DNA of 64,000 bases from Tetradesmus obliquus (lineage: Eukaryota > Chlorophyta > Chlorophyceae > Sphaeropleales > Scenedesmaceae), in contig CP126192.1 of NCBI GenBank assembly GCA_030272155.1, forward strand, positions 8,590,501 to 8,654,500, given 5' to 3'. The translations under genes were made by a program, and so were the position numbers. Position 1 is the stretch's first letter. The number at the start of each line of letters is the position of its first letter. The notes below the pieces were generated by a model, which saw only the letters and a program-made list of their open reading frames with translations, was not told where the DNA came from and ran no database searches. Of the stretch, positions 33,336-43,000 are shown in pieces.

Positions 33336-33455
33336 TGCCTCTGCCCTGCAGGCCTCAGGCACTGGTGAGGGTTTCGCGAGTCTGCCGCGAGTCTGCCAGT
33401 GAGCAGCCTGCTGCAGCAGCAGCAGCAGCACTCGCCGCCAGGGCAGCAGCAGCGA
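33336..33455 (+). repeat. Copy of last codons of the Ala/Gln-rich gene
   Basis: Bases 33336-33452 repeat 33219-33331, including GCCTCAGGCACTG.TGAGG and the CAG run, just after the stop. An insertion doubles GCGAGTCTGCC. Confidence 0.85.
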
Positions 33456-33865
33456 TGTAATGCGGCGAAGCAGTGTGGGGGAGGTGCATTCGACTGCAAT
33501 GAGGACAGCACCAGCACAAGCTGTTTGAGGGCCAAGTGCCTCGACCCTGTGTTACGCAGGGGTTGCTTCCTGTGTGCATGTTGTTGTGTGCATTGCGGTT
33601 CTGCAAGGGTGGCTAGTGTGCTGCAATGTAGCAGATTTCACACATGCTTATACTTACTTATACTGAAGGCATGTGCGGTGTGCGTTTGCAGGCGCTTATT
33701 CTTATTGTTGGCTGTCTGCCTTGTGTTCTGTTATGTTGAATAGCACAGCCATCGACAGCGGGATGGTAGCACTGCATCTGCTACGTTTTGGGATTACTAA
33801 CCTAGTAGGAAGTCTACTATTTGGCTACATCAAGTGTTGTGTCTGCTGAGCAATCATCTCATGCT

Positions 33866-33912
<47 letters not shown>

Positions 33913-34514
33913 TGGTTGGCAGCACTACGCGCCACGGCGTGACATCCATGTGTACACGTGCTTCCAACCGCGAGTATGGTTTGCTGACGAGCTCGTGGTT
34001 ATGCTGGGACGACAGCCACAGCTGGTGTGGGACATTTGTGTAAGTTGTGGATCACTTGACTGGGTTTTTGTGGCTGTAGGCGGGAGCGCATGTAGTTTTG
34101 CGCTGTGGGCGCTGCAAGTATTTGCAATGGCGTACCAGAGGTTTTGCCACCCCATTTCTGTGCAGCAGCTACAAATTATTTCTTATGTGCTAATTGAGCA
34201 GCGGTGGCACAAGTGAGCCAAATTATATCTCTTCAAGTTGATGAGCGCCACCAGCAGCCGCTGTGCAACCTGTTGTGTGAGAATTCACCAGCTTTAAATA
34301 TGGTTGCGCTGTGTCTGCTGTGATCTGCTTTGTGTCGCTCGCTTTGCATGGGTTGTACTGATGAGTATTTGAAAAATTTCACCAAAATTAGGCGAGGTTA
34401 CCCTTGTAATCTTTTATGTTCAAGCACAATGGGGCTGTTGGCTCGAGTCTGTTGGACGTCATAGCTCTGACACAACACCAGTACCGTAAGACACCAGCTG
34501 TCTGAACCAACTCA
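33456..34514. other. Gap with polyQ-type run, no firm gene
   Basis: Contains a pure CAG run of 15 units at 33866-33910. An open stretch around it (33803-34040) ends at a good GTAAGT donor at 34040, but it lacks a start codon and any family resemblance. The rest is non-coding as far as can be seen. Confidence 0.4.
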
Positions 34515-35972
34515 TCAGACAGCAGCAGTAGCAGCCGCCGCCCTGCTGCACGTCAAGATGTTGTCCCTGTACGCGTCAATCTGGTGGTCGGCCGCCTGCA
34601 GCGCCGCACCAATCCCCACATCCACGAAACAGCTGCGCTCATTGCCCGGTGCTGTGGAAGTCGGCCGGTCATCACACACCGCAAAGCTGCCGCTGGGCAG
34701 GCCGCAGCGTAGCGTGCCATTTACTGTGTCAATGCGGTGCAGGCTGTCGGTGGTGAACCAGGCTTGGCTGCTGAAGATGCTTCCTGGGTCCACTTTGGCG
34801 TTGGGCACCTGTGGCACGTGGTCCTGCGAGCAGCAGATTCTATCAAAATTGTTGGTGCAATGCAGTAACAGGGCCCACAGCAGCAGTGCGGAGCTACCCT
34901 TATGTTGCACACCATGTAGACGCCGGCTGCACTGCGCAGCATTCAGCACGCACTTCTGCAAGGCAGCAAAAAGAAGGCACACACAGTAGACGCGGACGCA
35001 AGAGGCTTTAAGGCAGCAATGCATTGAATGGCGTTTACATGAATGTAATCTGTGAGTGTAGCTGTCAACACGCACAGGTATCAATTCCCTTCAGTTGCTG
35101 CCATGCAGCCCTGCCCCCCACCTGCATGTTCCACCAGCGCACATGCCTGCCGCCCAAGCGCCTGTTGAATGCGGCCGCCCACGCCTCATTGCCAACCTGC
35201 ACATGCAGCATGGGTCCTTAGACACTGCGACGCAAAGCACAGGGGACTGCTGGCCCTTGTGTGACTCACGCAGAGCGCTTCTGGCAAGCACCACACTGCG
35301 CAGGATAGTGCGCTGCTGCCACTGCCGCTGCCGCTCTTGCATCATTTGGCCCAGGTTCTCAGCGGAGCGCAGACACGTGGCACACAACCCAACTGCAGCG
35401 TCGGGAGGTATGGCTTACAAGGATTGCTGTCACATATCCGAAAGATTATGACACACAGCCGCCACTCACTGGGGGCAAACATGTGTCTTCACCCACCTGA
35501 GGCATGCCCAGCGTGTAGACAGTCATGTTGCGGTAGCTGCCATCAGCGTCTGCTGCCCGCATCAGGTACGCAAACAACGCAGCCTGCGCAGCGCCCTGAA
35601 GGGGGGGGGGGGGCACACAGCAGGAAAGGGGCAGCAAACACAGCAGTAAGTGGGGCAGTAGTGAATGGTATGTTTTGAACGTGACTTTCACTGTATCCCA
35701 GCAGCCAGGTGCAACCATGATGGCATGAATGGCTGATCTTAAGCAGCAGAAGGCGTGTGTTGTGTGCGCACACACCAGCCACTGCACACAATCAGAGCAA
35801 CATGCCTGCTGCCAGCTCACCAGCGAATGCCCAATGACGTTGATCGCAGCACCAGGCCCCACCCCTGGCATAGACAGCGCTGTATCTGCAAGCGCCCGCA
35901 GCTCATCAAAAGCTGAGAGGCCCCCGCCAGGCTGCTGCTGCAGCAGCATCCTTCGCTGCGTGCTGCCTGCTG

Positions 35973-36041
<69 letters not shown>

Positions 36042-36527
36042 GCTGCTCCAGCAGTGAGAGGTAGAAGCCGCCGTGCACTGAGGCGCCTGGTGTACCCTGC
36101 AGCGGCACCTGCCTGCAGACAGTGAGAGCACCAGGTGAGTATACTGTTATATCTGCAAGCAGGGTCGGCATAGGCGCTGCCTGCAGCGGAACTGAAGAGG
36201 CTGCCAGTCCAATGGGCTTGAGATTTACATGCAAATGTGGTGCATCGTTGCGTGTTGATGCATGTTTCAGTCAGGCCTAGGGACAGGCAGTAGTCGGGGC
36301 ATGATCCTGCTTCGAGGCCGCATGTGGCTAATGTGTTGTCGGCCTATGTCAGCTGGCTGAAAGAAGCAGCAGCAGCTGATGATAATGATGCTGCTGATGA
36401 CAATGATGCCGCTGCTGCTCCTCCTGCCACATCCTCACCTGCTCGACATGTCTGTCGCAACCGACACTGCTGTGCCATCAGTGCCTCTGAAGACCACATC
36501 CACGATGCCACTGGTGCTGCTGCTGCC

Positions 36528-36563
<36 letters not shown>

Positions 36564-37346
36564 TGCTGCGCCAGCAGGCGTCGCAGCAACAAAGGCATGC
36601 AGGTAGCGTGCGGCCGTCAGCGACAGAACTGAGCGGTCCACCACACCCACTAGAACTGATTCACCAGCTGCCAAGATCCTGTTTAGCCTCGACTTGTAGC
36701 TTGCATCAGCCTGGAAATGCGGCTTGCCGCTGTGGACTGATTTTTTGGGCGGGAGGGCGTCTGCGTATGCTGCTGCTGCCAGGTCGGCAGCTCTCAGGGA
36801 AGCCTGCAAGACAGCAGGAGCTGCTGGCGTGATGTCACCACTGCTGCCGCTGCTGCTGCTGCTGCTGCTGCTGCTTGCGTAGGCGTCTGCAAGTGCCGCA
36901 GTCGCTGCAGGCGCCAAGGCATCTGTAGCACAGCACAGGCCTGAGCAGCAGGCAGCAGGCACACCTGTAGGTAGGGCGTATTTGATAATGCTGGCATGTA
37001 CACGAAATCTACACAGCCACACAGCATCCAATTGTTGTTTGTATCTGACAATTGCATGGCGTCACCACGCCAAGTGCTCGTAGTGTGGGTGGTGCACATG
37101 GTCAGTGCTGGCCAGCATTGGCTGGGCTTGCCCAGCAATGGCAGCATCCACGAATACAGGGGTACTGCATCTACTGCTGATCAAGCACTGGTCAGTCTGT
37201 CACGTAAGGGTGGCAGCACTCTGCAGCCAACCTTGCTCATGCGCATGCGCAGCCGCATGCACAGTATTTCCGCATGCACAGTGTTCAGCGGGCCGCTCAC
37301 CTGTGCACAGAAGCAGCAGCTGCGCTAGACAAAGTCGGATTCCCAT
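34515..37346 (-). CDS. Secreted class-3 (fungal-type) triacylglycerol lipase
   Basis: Six exons join in phase on the minus strand: 37346-37301, 36964-36439, 36112-35821, 35595-35497, 35196-35122 and 34823-34515, giving 448 residues. Exon 1 encodes a signal-peptide-like start (MGIRLCLAQLLLLCT). Exon 2 carries the FRGTDG motif near the oxyanion region. The nucleophile elbow GHSLG is split between exons 3 and 4. The triad Asp lies in DHVPQVP at the start of exon 6, and the His in AADHQIDAY near the C-terminus. This order matches Lipase_3 enzymes, which hydrolyse acylglycerol or galactolipid esters. The mature protein should be secreted or vacuolar. A pure Ser run (22 AGC codons) lies between the lid region and the elbow. 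An open segment at 34905-34961 between exons 5 and 6 is out of phase and treated as intron. Confidence 0.9.
35975..36040. repeat. Pure (CTG)22 tract in lipase exon 3
   Basis: Sixty-six bases of uninterrupted CTG on the plus strand, read as 22 AGC (Ser) codons by the lipase on the minus strand. Such pure runs usually vary in length between alleles. Confidence 0.95.
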
Positions 37347-37951
37347 GAACTTAACAGCTTGAAGTGTGCGTTGTCAGTTTTCTGGGGGCCTGAGTACTGT
37401 GGATTGTGCTGCCACGTTCACTGCTGCTCTGCTGTCGTGACTTGCTGGTGTTGCGACGGTTCAGCGTATCAGCTCGATGGACTGCTGGTTAATAATGAGC
37501 TGCTTGAAACCAGATGCTTGCAATGCCTCTTTGAACAACAAACGGATGCCCAGAGCCAAGTGCGCACAAGGGTTTCGGCCAAGAGCGTCGAACAGCCAGC
37601 GGCTCCAAGCTCAACTGAACGTTCTAAATACTTACTGCTACAGCAGACCTTGTCCGATAAGCTTTGCAGGGCAGCTGCGCTCTGAACCATCACCACGACT
37701 CTGCAGAGTGACAGCCTGTAAGCCCTAGCAGGGTGACACTGAGCACAGCAAGTGCCACGTGCGTGCACTGACGCCCTTGCGAGGCCCAGACGTAGAACAT
37801 CTCAACAACAAACAGTTTGCGGCCCCAGTGTATGTCTGGAGCTGGGATCAGCCTGCATGTGGCTGTTGCTGCAGCCCCACTCACTGTGCTTGCCGGCAGC
37901 ACAGCATCTAGCAGGCGCACTGTTGGCAGCAGCAGGCGCAGCAGAAGCGGC

Positions 37952-38069
37952 GGGTGATGCTGCAGGGTACGAGCTGGGTGGCAGCTGGGGCAGCAGCGGC
38001 CCTGTTGGCGTGGTGCATGTTGCTGCTGATGAGCGCTGGCAGCTGGGTGGGTGTGGTGACGGCTGGTGA
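37952..38069 (+). pseudogene. 3' fragment of the TOPORS-like gene
   Basis: Encodes the same last 38 residues (AAGYELGGSWGSS to QLGGCGDGW) and stop as the full minus-strand gene ending at 51041. Upstream of 37952 similarity ends abruptly, so this is a truncated duplicate with no promoter or RING domain of its own. Confidence 0.85.
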
Positions 38070-38178
38070 GGGTGTCTGGCTGATCAATCCTGCGCTGCAA
38101 CATGCGCTGAGTGCTGCCAAGAGGCTGCAGGAGGCAGGATGACCATTAACTCAACTGGAGCAAGTGCAAAATGGTTGC

Positions 38179-38278
38179 TGGGCCCTGCCAGGATCGAACT
38201 GGCGACCTTAGGATGGCTCTCACGTAGGAGTGAGTCATGTTATGAGACCTACGCGCTAACCAACTGCGCCAAGGACCC
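38179..38278 (-). tRNA. tRNA-Met (CAT), elongator, with intron
   Basis: On the minus strand, acceptor halves GGGTCCT/AGGGCCC pair, the D-arm is GCGCAGTTGGTTAGCGC, the anticodon loop is CTCATAA and the T-arm is GCCAGTTCGATCCTGGC. About 26 bases interrupt the anticodon arm at the canonical 37/38 site. It is identical in mature sequence to the copy at 50832-50931 and is carried in the inverted repeat arm. Confidence 0.93.
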
Positions 38279-38338
38279 GTTCGCAGATGTGCAGAGCCGT
38301 CGCAAAAACTGTTTATCGTCGCAAGTGCATTTTGCAGG

Positions 38339-38352
38339 TTTAGGGTTTAGGG
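38339..38352 (+). repeat. Two telomere-type TTTAGGG units
   Basis: TTTAGGGTTTAGGG sits exactly where the 395-bp and the 370-bp inverted repeats meet. The other copy (50764-50770) has only one unit in reverse. TTTAGGG is the plant and green-algal telomere repeat. Confidence 0.7.
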
Positions 38353-39434
38353 TTTTTGCCGTTTTCTGCGCCAGCACGTCGGGTTGGCCACATCAGGACC
38401 TCCTGTCACGTTTCTATTGTCGTCGTGCATGTTCTCAGCAGCAAGCACGGGGCAGCAGACGCCACTTAAGACAGCACACAAGGTCACAGCCACGCTCCTC
38501 CGAGGCCGAGTTAACAGGCGTCAGGCACACAGCAGCTGAACACGAGACAGCATCACCAATCATATATAAAAGCTTCGGTTGCTGGTCAGCCGCAGTCTAT
38601 GCACCTGCCTTGCAGCAGAACATGGCATGTTGCATGTCACACCATGGCACCTGCCATACTGCCAAGCACCTGCCTCAGTGAGGGGTGCTCAGGCTGTAAA
38701 GTAAAGGCTGTACGCGCAATGTGAAGCCCAGAATTGACTCACCAGTGGCAGCTGTCAGGACCGCATGATAGCTGCTGTTTCCCACCGCGGTCGCTTAACT
38801 TGCTTTGCTGAATTTCCTTCCATCCCTGTTGTTGCGCTTGCTGTTGCCACGCGCGTGATGTTAGTTCAAGAGCCCCTAGGGTTTTCCTGGGGCTCGCCTG
38901 GGGGCGAGCCACAAACCACTGTCAGGGGGGGGGAGACGCGGTGCCACTTTCGTGAGGGGGGGTAGGGGTTCGACGCGCCCAGCCTTGCGGAAGCCACTGC
39001 CCATACGGAAGCCACTTTCCGCGGGGGGGGGGGGGGGGGGGGGGGGGGGCGTGGTTTTGAGCTTTTGCGCGTACAGCCTTTACTTTACAGCCTGAGCACC
39101 CCTCACTGAGGCAGGTGCTTGGCAGTATGGCAGGTGCCATGGTGTGACATGCAACATGCCATGTTCTGCTGCAAGGCAGGTGCATAGACTGCGGCTGACC
39201 AGCAACCGAAGCTTTTATATATGATTGGTGATGCTGTCTCGTGTTCAGCTGCTGTGTGCCTGACGCCTGTTAACTCGGCCTCGGAGGAGCGTGGCTGTGA
39301 CCTTGTGTGCTGTCTTAAGTGGCGTCTGCTGCCCCGTGCTTGCTGCTGAGAACATGCACGACGACAATAGAAACGTGACGGGAGGTCCTGATGTGGCCAA
39401 CCCGACGTGCTGGCGCAGAAAACGGCAAAAACCC
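38350..39434. repeat. 370-bp inverted repeat with 345-base spacer (fold-back)
   Basis: Arms 38350-38719 and 39065-39434 are reverse complements of equal length. The only difference noted is one base (CTCCTGTCACG against CTCCCGTCACG). Each arm contains CATATATAAAAGC, a TATA-like word. The spacer holds C/G-rich text and a G37 run. It could be a fold-back transposable element, a hairpin RNA source, or an assembly artefact at the G run. Confidence 0.9.
39023..39059 (+). repeat. Homopolymer G37
   Basis: Thirty-seven consecutive G in the spacer of the fold-back. Likely G-quadruplex-forming and prone to sequencing error. Confidence 0.9.
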
Positions 39435-39533
39435 GGGAGAGAGGTCTGTTACAGGGGTGGGCAAGCTATCGCCCTAGAGCGAGTCACTTGCCCCTCTTTC
39501 AGCTCACATATCATGAGAACCCGATAGCAAGCC
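39435..39533 (-). mobile_element. Truncated retroelement 3' end (family Y), longest copy
   Basis: On the minus strand this reads from GTGGCTTGCTATCGGG to CCCCTGTAACAGACCTCTCTCC, so a TGTAA signal lies close to its 3' end. The same end occurs at 47432-47473 (short) and twice in 48224-48390, all in the same orientation, with different 5' cut points. That is the pattern of 5'-truncated target-primed insertions. Confidence 0.65.
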
Positions 39534-40004
39534 ACAAGATGCAACCAAAGTAATACTCCAGAGGCATCTTGCAGCCCCTACCTCCCCATAAACCAACAAG
39601 TACATGCAGTGCAGCATGTGCGAAGTGCAGCACGAAAAGCAGCAGGGTGCTCAAAGCACAGGGCACGAAACGCACAAGGGAAGGCAGGCATGGTCCAAAC
39701 AGCAAGCGGGATGCACAATGGTGCTGCTTACCATAGGTGTTTGGCATGATTGCACCAAGGCACTGATGTACACACCAGACTGCAGCAAGCAGGAGCACGC
39801 GGGACCGACAGGAGACACTGCACGTGACATGCAAACTAAGGTGCTACTGCTTCTGCAATCCTCATGGCTGACAAGCACAGAAGCACGCAATGCGACACAC
39901 AGAGCTGGAAAATCAAGCACAGTGACACACGACATGCAACATGGCCTTGCCAGAAAGTGGAGATTGGACAACTACTGACAGCACATCATGTAAAAGCAGG
40001 AAGG

Positions 40005-43000
40005 TCAACCAGAGCGGGGCGCCAGTACAATGCGCAGCTGTGCTGGATCAGATCGCAAGAACGGGTGATCTCCAGGCACCGCAACACGCCAATGAGCCGG
40101 CGCAGCCTCCATTGCCACAAAATCAGCAAGCAATTCCCAAAACCGCAAAACCGCCTGCTGCTTCGCCTCCTGTAACACCTGCGCTACTAGTTGCTGTCGC
40201 TGTTGTTGTTGTTGCAGCAGCTGCTGCTGCCTACGCTGCTCAACCAGCTGGTTATGCTGTTGCTGCGCAGCAGTGAGAGCTGCAGGCTGAAACACATCTG
40301 TAATAGGTACCTGCCATTGCGGCGGCGGCGCAGACGGCCGCGGCGCAGCAGGCGCGGGCGGCGGAATGTGCAGCGTGTTAGCCTGCCGTCGGCCAACATC
40401 CATGGCATTCAGAGCAGCTAAACAAATAACCCCCCAAACACCCTGGTGGAGCCGCTTAGGGCCGGGAGGCCGCTGCATCAACCAGACATGCCGCATAGCA
40501 AGCGGCGGGCGGCCTGCAGCCCGCGTACACCATGTTGCAGGCAACGCAGACAGCAGGCTGTCAATCACCGCTACCGCAACTGGGCACTCCCAAAAATGGT
40601 GCACCAGACCAGGGCACGCAGCGCCACACATGCATGTATCATGCTGCTGGTGCATGCGCTGCGACGTAGGCAAGCCATCCATGATCAGCCGCCAATACGT
40701 CTCCTTGTACGCATTATCCCAGCGCATCTTCCATAGTGCGCCCTGGGCGGCCGCCACACATTGCAAACCACGAGTCAACGCCGCGGGCGGGGCACCCGCA
40801 CCGATCGCAGCACTGACAAACCTAGTGCGCCGCTCCTGGCGCTCAGCACGCAGGGGACCAAGCTGCAATGAGGTAGCTTCACGAACAGACAATTGCGCAA
40901 CAGACACCGTCTTGCCGCGATGATTCCGCCAGCCTAGCCGCGCCACCAACATGGCCTCAACATGCTGCTCTGCTGCAGAAGGCACACATGGCGGGTCTGG
41001 CACAGCTGCAGGCGGCCAGGGCCGGTCTGCTGCAGGATGCCGCACAACAGCCAAGGCAGCCCGATGCCACGGCATGGGCAACAAGTTAACCAAGTCTGTC
41101 AAATCTGCCGATTCGTTGTCTGCATTGCTGAAGTTGGAGCCGTACGGCAGCAATGGGTGTGGCAGCTGCTGCCGTGCAGCATGCTGGATCACATGCCAAG
41201 CGCGACAGAGATCGGCCACAGTGCGGATGCGCGGCCGACACTTGCCGCCAGAACATGCATGTGGCCCGCGCACAGAGGGCACGGGATGCATTTGCAGCCC
41301 ACCGGGCACAAACCCAACCATTGCTTGCAAAAAAGGGTTAGCAAAGACAGGAGCCAAACTACACCAAGCCCCGGGCTGCAGCACCGGCGCATCCTGCACA
41401 GCCTGTAGCTGTGCACGCAACTGCTGCACGTCTGACAGCTGTTGAGGATGTGGCGGCGGCAGTGCAGGGGCAGGCGCCGCAGGCGCCAACGCCTTCACAT
41501 CACAAACTTTGCCTAGCGCTTGAAGACCAGCAATCATGCGGCGCAGCGGCGGGGGAGGGAGGGACTGCTGAGGGAACGCCTGCGACGGCTCCATCGGCGT
41601 TTGCGTGTCTTCAAAGCTGTCAAACAAGGACAATGGGCCCCACCATTTATGCTTAGAACGCAATAGCTCCCGCCCAATGCGGATCCAAGGCAGCTCAGTG
41701 TCAGGCGGCGCAGTAGCAAATTGCGCGCCCCACCAAGCATGCCGTGCACGTATGTGTTCAAGCCATGGCAAAGCACCAAAGCCACCTTCAGCCGGCCTGC
41801 CCGCCAAAAAGCGAGCAGCCACACCAGTGAAACGCCGCACAGACGAAGCAGGTGCCAACCCTCTATCCACTAGCTTCCCAACCGCCGCAACAAGGTGCTG
41901 ACGATCAACATCAGGCGGCAAATCAGAGAATTCAGCTGCATAAAGCAAGGTGCTCACACCATAAGCAGCGCTACCCATACCTCTGCCAAACACCGAAAGC
42001 TGCGGAACGTGCGACAGCCGCGCGAGCGCAGCATCCACAGAAGCCAGCTTCTGACCCCAATCCACCGGAGAGTCAGAGCCCACGCACACACCCAACACAT
42101 CGGCCTGCAGGACAGGGCTGAGCGGCAACACACCAGCAGCGTGCTGCTGGGAGAGCGTCGCGTGTTGCTGCCGCGCAGTAGCACCCAGCAAAAGCAACTT
42201 GGATTTGTGCAGGTTGAGCTGCTGCCCAGACGCGGCTGCCATAACCTGCATATGTAGCAAAAACTGTGCAACCTGTGCAGGGGAGCGCAGGTAGACCTGC
42301 GTGTCATCGGCAAACTGAGTCGCTGACAACTGCACACCTTGCACGGTGATGTTGATGCCTTTACTCTGCAAAAATCGCAACAATGCCTCACCAACAAACA
42401 AGTAGAGCAGAGGAGACAGGGGACACCCCTGCCGCACGCCAGCATCAAACCTGCGCATGCCAGACACAAAGCCATTCATGCACGCGCACGCATGCGTGTT
42501 GGTGAGCAGTAACTTCACCCACTTACAGAATTCAGGCCCCACGCCCATAGCACTCATGACAGACAGCAGGAAGGGCCTGTCCAAGGTGTCGTACGCCTTG
42601 GCAAAATCCAGCAGTGCTGCCACCACTGTGCTGTCTTCTGGCAGCGCGTGCAGCAGGAGCTGCATGGTGATGATGTTGTGGCCGATCCTGCGGCGCTTGA
42701 TGAAAGCTGTCTGCGTAGGAGAGATAGCCTGATCTAGCACTGCCTGCAGGCGGGAGGCCAAAATTCTGGCCAGGAGCCTGTAGTCGGTGTTGAGCAGGGT
42801 GATGGGGCGGTAATTGGCTGCCAGGGTAACATCGCCAGCCTTGAAGATGCCAATCACCACACCGTCCAGGAAACCGGCCGGTGTCTGCCCCAGCGTGCCT
42901 ACTGCTGTAAACACACGCGCCAAGACCGGCGCGAGCAGCTCCTTGCAGTGCTTGTACACTGCAACAGGCAGGCCATCCAGGCCTGGGGACGTGTTCGGCT

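Larger units (their letters stand above)
37952..38346 (+). repeat. Left arm of 395-bp inverted repeat (TOPORS end + tRNA-Met)
   Basis: Nearly identical to the reverse complement of 50764-51158, with equal length. Includes the last codons of a TOPORS-like gene, the spacer, a tRNA-Met and flanking sequence. The arms stand 12.4 kb apart. Confidence 0.92.

Noticed and set aside
33803-34040. PolyQ exon ending in GTAAGT
   Set aside because: No start codon, no acceptor that can be defended and no partner exons; kept only as a repeat tract.
34905-34961. Possible extra lipase exon (KCVLNAAQCSRRLHG)
   Set aside because: Its donor would be in the wrong phase, and direct joining of WWNMQ to DHVPQVP gives the expected catalytic Asp context.
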